A DNA stretch of 64,000 nucleotides from Protofrankia sp963555925 (GTDB lineage Bacteria; Actinomycetota; Actinomycetes; Frankiales; Frankiaceae). A model generated the notes under the pieces. It did not search any database, was not told where the DNA came from, and saw nothing but the letters and a program-made list of their open reading frames with translations. Within the stretch, counting starts at the first letter, position 1. Every line of letters starts with the position of its first letter. Positions 8,641 through 17,828 of this stretch are shown here, piece by piece. The translations under genes and the position numbers were made by a program. Location of the stretch: contig CAUVXJ010000048.1 of the NCBI GenBank assembly GCA_963555925.1, positions 62,001 to 126,000 of the forward strand, in the 5' to 3' direction.

Positions 8641-10023
8641 TCATGAGGCTGCGAGGAAACGGTCGAGGACGCGGACACCGAAACGCAGCGATTCGACCGG
8701 CACCCGTTCGTCCACACCGTGGAACATCCCGGCGAAGTCCAGGTCCGCGGGTAGCAGCAACGGGGAGAAGCCGAAGCACCGAATTCCCAGCCGGGAGAAG
8801 GACTTGGCGTCCGTGCCGCCCGAGAGCATGTAGGGGACGACCCGGGCGGTCGGGTCCTCGGCCCGCAGAGCGCCGGCCATGGCGTCCACCAGCGGCCCGT
8901 CGAACCCGGTCTCCAGCGCCTGGTCGTAGACGACCCAGTCGCGGCGGACCGCCGGGCCGATCAGTTCGTCGATCTGGCGGAGGAACTCCTCCTCCTGGCC
9001 CGGCAGGAAGCGCCCGTCGACGTAGGCGGTGGCCTCGCCCGGGATGACGTTGACCTTCGCGCCGGCCTCGAGCTGCGTGGGGTTCACCGTGTTGCGGATG
9101 GTGGCACCGATCATCCGAGCTATCGGCCCCAGCTTGGCGATCGTGGTCTCCAGGTCCTCGGCCTGCACATCGATGCCGAGCGCGTCGCCGACGGAGTCCA
9201 GGAACATGCGCACGGTCGGGGTCAGGACCACGGGGAAACGATGGCGGCCCAGCCGCACGATCGCCTCGCACAGCGCGGTGACCGCATTGTCATCGTTGAT
9301 CATCGATCCGTGTCCCACCCGGCCGGCAACGGTGAGCTTCATCCAGGCGATGCCCTTCTGGGCCGTCTCGATGAGGTACAGCCGCAGGTCGTCGGAGACG
9401 GTGTAGGAGAAGCCGCCGACCTCGCTGATGGCCTCGGTGCAGTCGGCGAACAGGTGCGGGTGATTGTCGACCAGCCAACGGGCGCCCAGGGTGCCGCCGG
9501 CCTCCTCGTCAGCCACGAAGGCGAGGACCAGATCGCGCGGTGGACGGCGACCGGACCGGACAAGATCACGAATGACTGCGAGGGTCATCGCGTCCATGTC
9601 CTTCATGTCGACAGCGCCCCTCCCCCACAGGCACCCATCGACGATCTCGCCGCTGAAGGGGTGGACCCGCCAGTCCGCCGGATCCGCCGGCACCACGTCG
9701 AGATGACCGTGGATGAGCAGCGGTGCCCGACTCGGGTCACGGCCTTCGACCCTGCTGATGACGCTGGTACGGCCCGGTTCCGATTCCAGCAGGGTCGTCT
9801 CCAGGCCGACCTCGGCGAGTTTGGCGGCAACGTACTCGGCGATCGCCCGTTCATTGCCGTCACCGCTGCCCCGGTTCACCGAGTCGATCCGCAACAGGTC
9901 CCGGCAGATCTCGACCGCCTCATCCTGCGCCGTTACGCTGGGTATCGGAACCAGATCAGATGTGGCCGACAGGGACGTCAGGGAAGTTGTTGTGTCATTG
10001 GAGACCGGGTGGTTGCTTGCCAT
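8641..10023 (-). CDS. M20-family metallopeptidase (ArgE/DapE/ACY1-like)
   Basis: 460-residue di-zinc exopeptidase or deacylase of the M20 family. Visible motifs: LLIHGHLDVVPAD (first zinc His and catalytic Asp), LWGRGAVDMKDMDA (bridging Asp), FVADEEAGG (catalytic Glu-Glu), a dimerisation lid domain around GRVGHGSMINDDNAV, and the C-terminal MFHGVDERVPV metal His. The substrate (amino-acyl or small peptide conjugate) cannot be told from sequence. The ATG at 10023 begins MASNHPVSNDTT; an upstream in-frame ATG at 10080 would overlap the promoter box. The gene carries the conserved dyad promoter at 10050-10087. Confidence 0.9.
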   Translation of the reverse strand: MASNHPVSNDTTTSLTSLSATSDLVPIPSVTAQDEAVEICRDLLRIDSVNRGSGDGNERAIAEYVAAKLAEVGLETTLLESEPGRTSVISRVEGRDPSRAPLLIHGHLDVVPADPADWRVHPFSGEIVDGCLWGRGAVDMKDMDAMTLAVIRDLVRSGRRPPRDLVLAFVADEEAGGTLGARWLVDNHPHLFADCTEAISEVGGFSYTVSDDLRLYLIETAQKGIAWMKLTVAGRVGHGSMINDDNAVTALCEAIVRLGRHRFPVVLTPTVRMFLDSVGDALGIDVQAEDLETTIAKLGPIARMIGATIRNTVNPTQLEAGAKVNVIPGEATAYVDGRFLPGQEEEFLRQIDELIGPAVRRDWVVYDQALETGFDGPLVDAMAGALRAEDPTARVVPYMLSGGTDAKSFSRLGIRCFGFSPLLLPADLDFAGMFHGVDERVPVESLRFGVRVLDRFLAAS

Positions 10024-10046
10024 GGGACTAGTTTGCCAGCGTGGTT

Positions 10047-10089
10047 GAAGATCAATTGCAACAAGAGATGCCGTCAACACCGTTGACTA
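10047..10089 (-). promoter_or_regulatory. Dyad promoter, copy 1 (upstream of M20 peptidase)
   Basis: Dyad GTCAACACCGTTGAC at 10073-10087. Read on the minus strand its right half gives a -35 box TTGACG, followed after 17 nt by TGATCT as a weak -10; the expected start is about 20 nt before the ATG at 10023. The same architecture occurs at 17.4, 21.6 and 32.9 kb. A second, weaker dyad ATCAACGGTTGAT lies at 10129-10141. Confidence 0.65.
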
Positions 10090-10201
10090 CAGCTGAGGTT
10101 GATCTCGCAGCCGGTCGCAGCCCCATCAATCAACGGTTGATGAGCTGTGGAGCGGTCCACTGGCCGCGGGCAGCCTGCATGTACGCGCGGCCGGCACCGG
10201 C

Positions 10202-11230
10202 TCAGCTGATCACTGCTGGCGCCATCGCCGCCGTCAGCAACCGCCGCGGGTTGCCGCCACCGTTGGCCGCAACCGTCCACATATCGCTGCCGAAGTCCCC
10301 GGGCAGCGCGTAGGTGAGTGTCTCGTCGTCAAGCCAGACCGCCTGATCATCAACACTGCGGTTCTCGGCGAGAGGCGTTTCGACCATCGCCTGAAGATCG
10401 AGGACGTACAGCCGCCAGGGCGCGTCGGCGGGCAGGCCCGGCACCCGCTTCTTGAATGCCAGCCGGGTCCCGTCCGGTGCCAGTGACGGACACTCGACGT
10501 TCTCACGCACAGTGGTGAGCGTGCGGGTCACGACGTCACCCCGTACCAGGTAGGTGCTCCCGCCGGTGGCGAGCGTCGCGTAGAAGTGATCGTCGTCGGC
10601 GAAGGTCACGCCCCAGAAGTTGACGTCGGCGTTGCGGTAGGCATGCCCGTCCTTCACGACCTGGTAGTCCTCCAGCGTGCGCTGAAGGGTCCAGGTGCGG
10701 GTGTCCAGAATCGAGGTACGGGTGGAAAACTGCCCGACCCCGTAGGAGTCGCCGCTGACGAAAACCGTCCATGCGACCAGATGGCCGCTCGGCGAGACCC
10801 GCGCCCGGGTGGGGATGCCGTCGAGGAAGTAACGCCGCTGTTCGCGCAGGCCCGCATCGAGTATCACCGCCGCGAAGGTGTCCGACACCGCGGCGTGCAC
10901 CGGCTGCAGGCAGATACCTGTCCCGGCCGCGGCGTAGAAGCGCTGGCAGTGAACTGTGGACGCGGTACGCGGACCGGCCGGGTCCGCCGACGGCACCGAT
11001 GTCAGCTCGTCACGGTGCGGACCCCAGAGCATGTTGCGGAAGACCAGCATCGGCGCCCGGGTCGAATCCGCAGCGGTGAGCGCGACCTGCCCAGCGGTCA
11101 CCGCCACGCCGCCAACCGTGCGATCGCGGCGGGCGCCGCGGTCGGCGGCGTGGCGCACCGAGCCCACGGCGATCGCGGTGAGCAGCCCGATCGCGGCGAG
11201 TAGGACGAGCAGGCGGGTACGTACGGTCAC
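10202..11230 (-). CDS. Membrane-anchored beta-propeller (TolB/WD40-like) protein
   Basis: 342 residues: an uncleaved or cleaved N-terminal signal (TRLLVLLAAIGLLTAIAVGS) followed by an exported domain with repeated beta-propeller-like blades (RVSPSGHLVAWTVFVSG, SLAPDGTRLAFKKRVPG, AVWLDDETLTYALPG, DMWTVAANGGGNPRRLL). The last motif is the TolB-type DIWVVNADGS pattern. The GTG at 11230 overlaps the stop of the MFS gene (GTGA), so the two are translationally coupled. Context suggests an extracytoplasmic partner of the transporter or phosphatase. Function unknown. Confidence 0.8.
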   Translation of the reverse strand: MTVRTRLLVLLAAIGLLTAIAVGSVRHAADRGARRDRTVGGVAVTAGQVALTAADSTRAPMLVFRNMLWGPHRDELTSVPSADPAGPRTASTVHCQRFYAAAGTGICLQPVHAAVSDTFAAVILDAGLREQRRYFLDGIPTRARVSPSGHLVAWTVFVSGDSYGVGQFSTRTSILDTRTWTLQRTLEDYQVVKDGHAYRNADVNFWGVTFADDDHFYATLATGGSTYLVRGDVVTRTLTTVRENVECPSLAPDGTRLAFKKRVPGLPADAPWRLYVLDLQAMVETPLAENRSVDDQAVWLDDETLTYALPGDFGSDMWTVAANGGGNPRRLLTAAMAPAVIS

Positions 11231-12864
11231 TGTGTCGCCTCCACTGCTGCGATGGGTGCAATGATCGCGCTCGCCGCGGCGCAGGTCGCCAGCGTCACCG
11301 TGGCGACGATCAGCGCGGTGTGGCTCCCCCACGCCGTCCAGGCCGCGCCGAACGACAACGAACACCCGAAGCGGGCGCCGGCCTGCCCGGTCTGTACCAG
11401 CGCCAGGCCGCTGGCCCGCAGCTCGGCCGGCACCGAGCCGGCCGCGGCCGCCATGAGCACCCCGTCGGTCGCGGNNNNNNNNNNNNNNNNNNNNNNNNNN
11501 NNNNNNNNNNNNNNNNNNNNNNNNNNNNNNNNNNNNNNNNNNNNNNNNNNNNNNNNNNNNNNNNNNNNNNNNNNNNNNNNNNNNNNNNNNNNNNNNNNNN
11601 NNNNNNNNNNNNNNNNNNNNNNNNNNNNNNNNNNNNNNNNNNNNNNNNNNNNNNNNNNNNNNNNNNNNNNNNNNNNNNNNNNNNNNNNNNNNNNNNNNNN
11701 NNNNNNNNNNNNNNNNNNNNNNNNNNNNNNNNCCGCGACCGGCAGGCCGGCTACAACCAGGCCGGCTACCGTCACCGGCCCGACCTGCTCTCCCGTTGCG
11801 TGCGTCGGCGCGAGCAGCAGCCCATAGGCCACGAGCAGGCCCAGATGCCCGGCGAGGAAGACCCGCCAGCGGCCGAACCGGTCGGCAGCCTGGCCGAGCG
11901 GGACAGCCAGCAGCAGGAACGCGCCCGCCGTACCGAGCGGCAGGAGCGGGAACCAGCGCTCGGACAGACCCAGGCGTCGCTGCAGCAGCAGGTAGACGAA
12001 GGAGTCGCTGACCGTCGCCAGACCCAGCAGGAACGCACAGAGCGTGAGCCGCCGCAGGTGCGGTCGGCCCAACAGACCGAGCGCCGCGCGCACGGACACC
12101 GTGGCTGCCGCCACGGCCGGTTGGGCTGCGGCCGGCTGCACCGCGGCACAGCTGGGTGGGGCCGGCGCCGGGACACGTCCGGGAGCGAAAAGCAGCAGCA
12201 CCAGCACGCCCATGGTGGCGATGCAGAAGCTCACCATGAACACGGCGTCGAATCCCCCGGCAGCCGTCCGCAGGACGAAGAAGGCCGTGAGCGGGCCCAG
12301 CAGCGCTCCCGCGGTGTCCATGGCGCGGTGCACGCCGAAGGAACGGCCCTGGGCACCGGGCGGCGCGGCAAGTGAGATCATCGCGTCGCGGGGGGCTGTA
12401 CGCAGGCCCTTGCCGGTGCGGTCGACGGCGAGAACAGCACCGATCAACGGCACGCTGTGGACGGCGAGCAGGGCCGGCTTGCACAGAGCGGACATACCGT
12501 ACCCGAACGCCGCGATGGTCTTGTGCCGCCGGCCACGGTCGGCGAGGTTGCCACCGACGAGGCGGACCAGTGCGCTGACCCCGTTGTAGACGCCGTCGAG
12601 CAGGCCAAACCCCAGCGGGGACAGACCCAGTTCGGTCACCAGGTACAGCGGCAGAACGGCGGTGACCATCTCCGAGGAGACATCGGTGATGAGGCTGACC
12701 GTGCCCAGGATGAGCACCGTGTGCGGCACCGCCCGCAGCACGGTGCGGCCGGCCGGGCGAATCTCGGCGCGGCTCTCGGCGCCGGGCAGGGGGCCGAGCG
12801 GCCGGCCCGGGTGTGGACCCGGGCCGGACGACTCGGACGCGGTGCGGGCGTCCGCTACGTACAC
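11227..12864 (-). CDS. MFS transporter (assembly gap inside)
   Basis: Major facilitator protein of about 545 residues including 86 unknown codons. N-terminal half: TVLILGTVSLITDVSSEMVTA, GVYNGVSALVRLVGGNLADR (the motif-A-like loop GGNLADRGRRHK), then VDRTGKGLRTAPRDAMIS. This SSEM plus GKGLRTAPRDA combination marks a subfamily of uncharacterised MFS permeases. The N run lies in the sixth quarter of the protein and its length (258 = 3 x 86) keeps the frame. GTG start 6 nt after the phosphatase stop; its end overlaps the next gene. Substrate unknown, perhaps phosphate-ester products made by the upstream phosphatase. Confidence 0.88.
   Translation of the reverse strand: MYVADARTASESSGPGPHPGRPLGPLPGAESRAEIRPAGRTVLRAVPHTVLILGTVSLITDVSSEMVTAVLPLYLVTELGLSPLGFGLLDGVYNGVSALVRLVGGNLADRGRRHKTIAAFGYGMSALCKPALLAVHSVPLIGAVLAVDRTGKGLRTAPRDAMISLAAPPGAQGRSFGVHRAMDTAGALLGPLTAFFVLRTAAGGFDAVFMVSFCIATMGVLVLLLFAPGRVPAPAPPSCAAVQPAAAQPAVAAATVSVRAALGLLGRPHLRRLTLCAFLLGLATVSDSFVYLLLQRRLGLSERWFPLLPLGTAGAFLLLAVPLGQAADRFGRWRVFLAGHLGLLVAYGLLLAPTHATGEQVGPVTVAGLVVAGLPVAXXXXXXXXXXXXXXXXXXXXXXXXXXXXXXXXXXXXXXXXXXXXXXXXXXXXXXXXXXXXXXXXXXXXXXXXXXXXXXXXXXXXXXXATDGVLMAAAAGSVPAELRASGLALVQTGQAGARFGCSLSFGAAWTAWGSHTALIVATVTLATCAAASAIIAPIAAVEATQ
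11475..11732. other. Assembly gap (258 N)
   Basis: Undetermined bases inside the MFS gene. The frame agrees on both sides, so the gap size estimate is consistent with an intact gene. Anything about the missing 86 residues is unknown. Confidence 0.99.
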
Positions 12865-12870
12865 GGTCTC

Positions 12871-13758
12871 TTAGTTCCAGATACCGGTGATGTCCGATGC
12901 GGTCGCGGCGTTACCCGCATGGGTGGTGAGGCCGCTGAGGTCCTCCAGCGTGCGTAGCACGTTGTAGTGGTTGTAGGTCGTCGATGAGCTGCCGCCCACG
13001 ATGACGTGCTGCCCGTAGACCACCGTGGCGATGTGGTTGCTGCTGGAGCCGTTGTCCTCGTCGAAGGTCAGGACGAGGAGGCTGTTGTGGGTCTTGGCCC
13101 AGGTGGCGTAGGCGCCGAGGTTGTTCTGCACCCACGTGTCACCGGTGGAGACCGAGCAGTCATGCATGTCGTTGCACAGGTTCGGAACGACGAACGAGAC
13201 CTTCGGCAACGTGGTGTAGTCGGTTGGGAACTGCGCGAAGGTGTGGGCGGTGTTCAGCGGCACATTACTGAAGGCGAACCACGGGTTGTGCTTGCGGGCG
13301 TACTTCGTGCTGCTCTTGGTGCACACCGTCGAGCCCTCGGAGGGCAGGCCCTCGTTGTAGCTGCCCCAGGTCAGACCTGCGCCGATGAGTTCGGAGCCGA
13401 GGTTGGCGGCGCTGCTGAACTGCGGGGTGTAGCAGCTGTCGTTGGTGATGCCCTGGGTGCTGCCGGAGAAGAGCGCAAGGTAGTTGGGCTGGCTGGGGTG
13501 GGTGATGCCATAGGAGGACGAGAGGTTGGCGCCGCCGCTCTTCAGCGTATTGTTGATGTACGGCGCGCTCGAGCTACCGATGATCTGCGAGTAGGAATGG
13601 TTCTCCAGTACGACCACGACCACGTGGTCGGGTGTGGGTAGCGCGGCGGCCTGCGCGCTGGCTGGCAGCAGACCGACGGCCGCGGCCGCCAGACCGGCGG
13701 TGGCACCGAGCGCTGCGAGCACCCAGCGCGGGCGTCTGAGGCGGGCGGGAACGGACAC
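12871..13758 (-). CDS. Secreted SapM-like acid phosphatase / phosphoesterase
   Basis: 295 residues. The Sec signal peptide (WVLAALGATAGLAAAAVGLLPASAQA) is followed by HVVVVVLENHSYSQIIG, the metal-site motif of the phosphoesterase/phospholipase C superfamily. Further hallmarks are THPSQPNYLALFSGSTQG, VPNLCNDMHDCS and LVLTFDEDNGSSSNHIATVV, matching the secreted acid phosphatase (SapM-like, phosphatidylinositol-3-phosphatase) group. The GTG at 13758 has GGAGG 6 nt upstream. First gene of a three-gene operon with the MFS transporter and the propeller protein. It probably releases phosphate outside the cell. Confidence 0.88.
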   Translation of the reverse strand: MSVPARLRRPRWVLAALGATAGLAAAAVGLLPASAQAAALPTPDHVVVVVLENHSYSQIIGSSSAPYINNTLKSGGANLSSSYGITHPSQPNYLALFSGSTQGITNDSCYTPQFSSAANLGSELIGAGLTWGSYNEGLPSEGSTVCTKSSTKYARKHNPWFAFSNVPLNTAHTFAQFPTDYTTLPKVSFVVPNLCNDMHDCSVSTGDTWVQNNLGAYATWAKTHNSLLVLTFDEDNGSSSNHIATVVYGQHVIVGGSSSTTYNHYNVLRTLEDLSGLTTHAGNAATASDITGIWN

Positions 13759-14273
13759 AGCAGACCTCCGGAAAATGCCTCGGGGGACAACACAGGGGCG
13801 TCGACTGGGCGGGGGTCAGGTTAAGCGCGCGGTTACCGTCCCGTCAGCGGACCGGACGTGACGGCCACACAAACAGTTGTGTCGGTATTTGACCCCGGTT
13901 GTTACCCGACCCCACCCCCGCCGTCTGATATGCCCGGTTGACACCCATAACGAACTGATCACGCGTAGTCAGGCGTGGGCAGCTCATGCAGAACCTGTTT
14001 TGAAACAGCGCGACAGAACGGTGACCGGAATCGTCAGCGCGGTACCCTGAACACCTGAGACCTGAGCACCGAAGAAAGCGCTGAGCGCAATAAACCACGC
14101 AGCAAATACCATCAGCACACGAAGCTGCCTGTTTTTTCCGCCACACCGGCCGACGCACACCTGTTGTTCATCATCGCGGAATACAGATTTTGCAACTCCG
14201 CCCTAATCTCGCCGACAGACTTCCGGTTCGTCACCGGCGAACCCGGTATGCCGACCAAGGGACAAGGTGGAGG
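13759..14273. other. Long divergent intergenic region
   Basis: 515 bp between the phosphatase operon and the secreted protein at 14274. It contains several AT-richer tracts (for example around 13865-13960 and 14080-14200) suitable for promoters. No gene, tRNA, riboswitch or repeat was recognised. Confidence 0.45.
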
Positions 14274-15287
14274 ATGACACGCTTGCGCCAGCCGTTCCGC
14301 CGGCGGGCATGCTTTCCAGCGTCCAGGCGAGTGGCCGGCGGCACGACCACCGCTAGCAGGAGCACCACCGCTGGCAGGGGTAGAGCCCGCATCGCCGCGC
14401 TCACGCTGATGTCGATCACTGTGCTCCTGCTCGCCCAGCCCACGCCGGCACAGGCTGCCGACTCCACCCAGTACGGCGGCGACGCCTCGCGCGGCCTCGG
14501 TGTCGCCATCCCGTTCAGTGGTTTCACTGACCGTAATGGACAACCGGTCGCGATCTCGGGCGCGGTGGGCGCGGACCTCGTTCTCGGCTCGACCACCCGG
14601 CCATATCTGCCGTGCCAGAACTTCGATCCGCGTACGGGTACCGGTGACACCTTCGTGAATGCCTGCGAGGTCCGCGGAAGCTACGCCACCTACACGCGGT
14701 TCGCGGCTGGCAACGGAATTCTCTTCCCACACGGCTACTTCATGCCCGACACGCAGCCGAACCTGGTCGAGGGCGGCTCGCTGCGGACGGACTGGGGCGC
14801 TCGCACCGCCGGGCTCTCCCTGGAGTTCTACCCCGACGTCACCCGCGACCAGGAATACGTACACTCCCGTTTCTACGTCGACCGGTTCAACCACCGGGCG
14901 AACGGCTGGACCTACTCCGCCTATGTGGGAACCATCGCGCTCGCCACCCTCGCGGACCCGGGTACCGCCCAGATCACCGGAAACGTGACCAGGGGCGGGG
15001 CCGCGCCAGCCAAGAACGAGATCAGGTTCATGATCTTCGGCGGTGATGCGCGTTCGTCCGTGGGATATCCGATCTCCTCCTTCACGGTCACCTACAGCAG
15101 CGGCGGCCCAGACTGGACCAGCGGAGCGATGTACGCCGGGTCACAGCGGGTCACCGTCGACGACAGCTCCACCGGGCACCAGTGCATATACGATCTTCCT
15201 AAAATCACTGGTGCCGACAACCACATGGATTTCGACGTCGCCCGTCCCGGCTTCGGCCGCAACGGTGGACAGTGCAACTTCGCGTAA
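14274..15287 (+). CDS. Secreted protein of unknown function
   Basis: 337 residues. Twin-basic N-terminus (MTRLRQPFRRRA), hydrophobic core ALTLMSITVLLLAQPTPAQA with a probable AQA cleavage site, then a soluble, aromatic and Thr-rich domain with two Cys pairs (CQNF...NACEV and HQCIYD...GGQCNFA) that may form disulphides. Segments such as SLEFYPDVTRDQEYVHSRFY and MDFDVARPGFGRNGG suggest a beta-sandwich, but no family was recognised. The ATG at 14274 lies directly behind AGGTGGAGG; an upstream ATG at 14190 in frame is possible. Its TAA stop is the target-site triplet of a MITE remnant. Confidence 0.75.
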   Translation: MTRLRQPFRRRACFPASRRVAGGTTTASRSTTAGRGRARIAALTLMSITVLLLAQPTPAQAADSTQYGGDASRGLGVAIPFSGFTDRNGQPVAISGAVGADLVLGSTTRPYLPCQNFDPRTGTGDTFVNACEVRGSYATYTRFAAGNGILFPHGYFMPDTQPNLVEGGSLRTDWGARTAGLSLEFYPDVTRDQEYVHSRFYVDRFNHRANGWTYSAYVGTIALATLADPGTAQITGNVTRGGAAPAKNEIRFMIFGGDARSSVGYPISSFTVTYSSGGPDWTSGAMYAGSQRVTVDDSSTGHQCIYDLPKITGADNHMDFDVARPGFGRNGGQCNFA

Positions 15288-15323
15288 GAGCGCCCGGCAA
15301 CAGGGACGCGGCGTCGCGGGGCA
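15288..15323 (-). mobile_element. MITE end fragment at the stop codon of the secreted protein
   Basis: GAGCGCCCGGCAACAGGG, continuing with the GACGCGGCGTCGCGGGGC core, matches one end of the 56-kb MITE. It is immediately preceded by TAA, which is both the expected duplicated target triplet and the stop codon of the upstream gene. Homology ends near 15323. Confidence 0.65.
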
Positions 15324-15411
15324 GGGTAGGCAACCACGCGGTGGTGTAGCGCGAAGGTGCCATTCCTGTTAATCACCGCGGCTGGCGCCTGTGAGCGCTT
15401 AGCGTGGTGGT

Positions 15412-16698
15412 GTGAGGCGAATCGCCGCGGGACCGCGTGCTGCGAGGCTGACCGCACGCCCCGGATACGGGTACGGGCGGCTGGCCACAGTCATGGCGGG
15501 ACTATGCATCGCATGTGCACTCGTGATCTCTGCCTGCGACACCCGAAATACATCGACCAGACCGGCCACGGCCACCGATTGCCGAGAACCTGGAGTGACC
15601 AAGGACCAGATCACGTTAGGGATGCTGTACCCCGACACCGGAAACGCAGCCTCGCTGTTCCTGCCCTTCCGCGCAGGTGTAGACGCCCGACTGGGCGTCG
15701 CGAACAACGCTGGTGGAATAAACGGTCGCGAGGTGGTGTACACCTGGCGCGACGACGAGTCCCAAGCGGCTGCCAATCTCGCCGCGGCACACAGCCTGGT
15801 CGACACCGACGAGGTCTTCGGCATCATCGAGTCGACTTCGGTGGCCAGCGGTTCAGCTGGATTCCTGCACGACCGCGGGATACCGGTCACCGGCACGTCC
15901 CTGGAAACACCCTGGACGATCTATGACAACATGTTCAGCTACTCCAACCTGATTGCCAACGGCACGTCCATCAGTACCTGGGGGGACTTCGTCGCCGCTC
16001 ACGGCGGCCACACCGCGGTCGTGGCCCAGGCAACCTTCTCCGCCACGTCGCTGAGCGTCGCCGCCGAACTGACCACAAGCCTGCGGTCAGCGGGTGTTCC
16101 TGTCGTCGAGACCCTCGACGTGACCGGCCCCATCGACGCCGCCGACATCGGCAGACGCATCAAGGCCAGCGGGGCGGACGTCCTCGTCGGTGCCGTGACC
16201 GCCGCGTCCTTCGGCCAAGTCGTCGCGGCTGCCCGGACCGCCCGGGCCGGACTACGGGTCGTCCTCTCCCCGACCGGCTATGATCAGAACGTCCTGCGCC
16301 TGTTCGGAACCACCCTTGCCGGCGTCTACATCTTCGTCGACTACACACCCTTTGAAACCGACACGCCCGCACATCGGGAATTCCTCCGGGCCGTGCCCTA
16401 TTACGCCCCACAACTTCAGCCACCGAACCAGCAGGCCGCGCTCTCCGGCTGGATCTCAGCGGACATGTTCCTTCGAGGACTCGCCGATGCCGGGACCTGC
16501 CCCACCCGCCAGCGGTTCATCACCGGGCTGCGTGCGGTGCACGACTATGACGCGCACGGACTGCTGCCCGCGCCCGTGGACTTCACCGCCGGTTTCGGCC
16601 AACTCAGCCGTTGCTACACCTTCCTCCAGGTCAGTGCGGATGGGAATCGCTTCCAGCTCGTCCCGCCCACGCCGCTGTGCGGCTCACGGCTCGGCTGA
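15412..16698 (+). CDS. Lipid-anchored substrate-binding protein, Leu/Ile/Val-receptor family
   Basis: 428-residue periplasmic-binding-type protein. Lipoprotein signal with lipobox VISAC (cleavage before Cys about 42), then TKDQITLGMLYPDTGNAASL typical of branched-chain amino-acid ABC receptors, NAGGINGREVVYTWRDDE as the conserved second motif, and a Venus-flytrap fold to LSRCYTFLQVSADGN. No permease or ATPase genes are adjacent, so it may be an orphan receptor or a sensor partner. GTG start at 15412; GCTTAGCGTGGTGGT upstream contains no strong ribosome site, so the start is uncertain. Confidence 0.82.
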   Translation: MRRIAAGPRAARLTARPGYGYGRLATVMAGLCIACALVISACDTRNTSTRPATATDCREPGVTKDQITLGMLYPDTGNAASLFLPFRAGVDARLGVANNAGGINGREVVYTWRDDESQAAANLAAAHSLVDTDEVFGIIESTSVASGSAGFLHDRGIPVTGTSLETPWTIYDNMFSYSNLIANGTSISTWGDFVAAHGGHTAVVAQATFSATSLSVAAELTTSLRSAGVPVVETLDVTGPIDAADIGRRIKASGADVLVGAVTAASFGQVVAAARTARAGLRVVLSPTGYDQNVLRLFGTTLAGVYIFVDYTPFETDTPAHREFLRAVPYYAPQLQPPNQQAALSGWISADMFLRGLADAGTCPTRQRFITGLRAVHDYDAHGLLPAPVDFTAGFGQLSRCYTFLQVSADGNRFQLVPPTPLCGSRLG

Positions 16699-16756
16699 CC
16701 ACTGACCACTGACCACGGATGGCGCGGGCATCGCGGCGATCGGTCACGTCACCGGA

Positions 16757-17320
16757 TCACTGGGGAGCGAAGATCACCGTCACGGTCTGGGCTGCGCCGG
16801 TGCCGTTCGATACGACTTCGACGCTCTGGTTGTATCCCACGAAGGTCAGCTCCGTCGTGGTGGCGGACTTGACCTGGTGTTGGAACGTATAACCGGCAGC
16901 GGGCATCGCTTGGCGGTAGTACCGGATCGCCTCATCCCCGGTCACACCGCTCAACGCAATGGTCGCTCCAATGCCCTCGGACGCCACGACCGTCGGCGTC
17001 GCTCCCTTCGGGAACGGGAAGTGCTTGGGGACGACCGTTCCCCGCAGTGCCGCGATTCCCGACGTCGCGGTGGCTGCTGGCGTCGCCGTCGCCGCTGGAG
17101 ACGCCGTCCGTGCCAGGTCGAGGTCGGTCGGCAGGTCGGTCGGCACGTTGGTGGACAGTCCAGCTGCGGACGCACCTGCGACCGGCACCGATGCCGCGGG
17201 TGCGGTGGCGGGCGTTGAACCGCCGCCGCACCCACTGAGCAGGACCGTCACAGCGACAGTGACGCCAACCGTGGCACCGGCCGTCATCGTCCGAAGCTGG
17301 TGTCTGCTGTCCCGACCCAT
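16757..17320 (-). CDS. Putative lipoprotein
   Basis: 187 residues. Signal with lipobox LLSGC (VTVAVTVLLSGCGGGS), an Ala/Pro/Thr-rich linker of about 60 residues, then a C-terminal domain starting VPKHFPFPKGATPTVVASEG with GDEAIRYYRQAMPAAGYTF. The last motif resembles the small alpha-beta domain found in many actinobacterial lipoproteins that bind or scaffold at the membrane. The ATG at 17320 has AGGAGG four bases upstream; an ATG at 17350 is less likely. It is driven by the second copy of the conserved dyad promoter. Confidence 0.8.
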   Translation of the reverse strand: MGRDSRHQLRTMTAGATVGVTVAVTVLLSGCGGGSTPATAPAASVPVAGASAAGLSTNVPTDLPTDLDLARTASPAATATPAATATSGIAALRGTVVPKHFPFPKGATPTVVASEGIGATIALSGVTGDEAIRYYRQAMPAAGYTFQHQVKSATTTELTFVGYNQSVEVVSNGTGAAQTVTVIFAPQ

Positions 17321-17419
17321 CAAACCTCCTGATATGAACGCGCCGCCCACATGTCTCCCATGCAGTGCGTTGGGTCATAAATATATGAACCGTACGTTAA
17401 CCGGCCGAAGAGAGATTCA

Positions 17420-17461
17420 TGATCAATTTGTGGATGCAAGGTCGTCAACACTGTTGATTAT
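17420..17461 (-). promoter_or_regulatory. Dyad promoter, copy 2 (upstream of lipoprotein)
   Basis: Dyad GTCAACACTGTTGAT at 17444-17458. On the minus strand: -35 TTGACG, 17-nt spacer, TGATCA as -10. The predicted transcript starts about 90 nt before the ATG at 17320. Confidence 0.65.
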
Positions 17462-17608
17462 AAGGACAAGTCATTACAGAGAGTAACTACGACCCTGCGG
17501 ATGCGACCGGACTAGTCAACACATGACCCCGACGTGTCATGCCCGAATTGCCCTCGAAGGAAGAACCGTGTGTATATTACACATCGACGTTCTGTGATGG
17601 GAGGCTGC

Positions 17609-17818
17609 ATGGCAACGACACGAACACCGCAATCCGCTCCTCTGCTGACACCTGCTGAGGTGGCCACCATGTTCCGGGTGGACCCCAAGACGGTGACCCG
17701 CTGGGCCAAGGCCGGGAAGCTGACCTCGATCCGTACCCTCGGCGGCCACCGCCGCTACCAGGAAGCCGAGGTCCGGGCGCTCCTTGCGGGCATCCAGCCC
17801 GGGGACGCCCTGGGCTAG
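17609..17818 (+). CDS. bldC: BldC, MerR-like developmental regulator
   Basis: 69-residue DNA-binding protein consisting only of a MerR-type winged helix: LLTPAEVATMFRVDPKTVTR, WAKAGKLTSIRTLGGHRRYQ, EAEVRALLAGI. This is the near-invariant BldC sequence of filamentous actinomycetes, which binds cooperatively to direct repeats and delays differentiation in Streptomyces. The ATG at 17609 is preceded by GGGAGGC; upstream in-frame codons would add an unconserved Cys/Arg-rich tail. Two terminator-type hairpins follow. Confidence 0.95.
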   Translation: MATTRTPQSAPLLTPAEVATMFRVDPKTVTRWAKAGKLTSIRTLGGHRRYQEAEVRALLAGIQPGDALG

Positions 17819-17828
17819 CTGCCCTTCA

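Noticed and set aside
13844..14158. Minus-strand open frame in the divergent spacer at 13.8-14.2 kb
   Set aside because: Cys/Arg-rich translation without domain features; AT-richer spacer expected to hold promoters.
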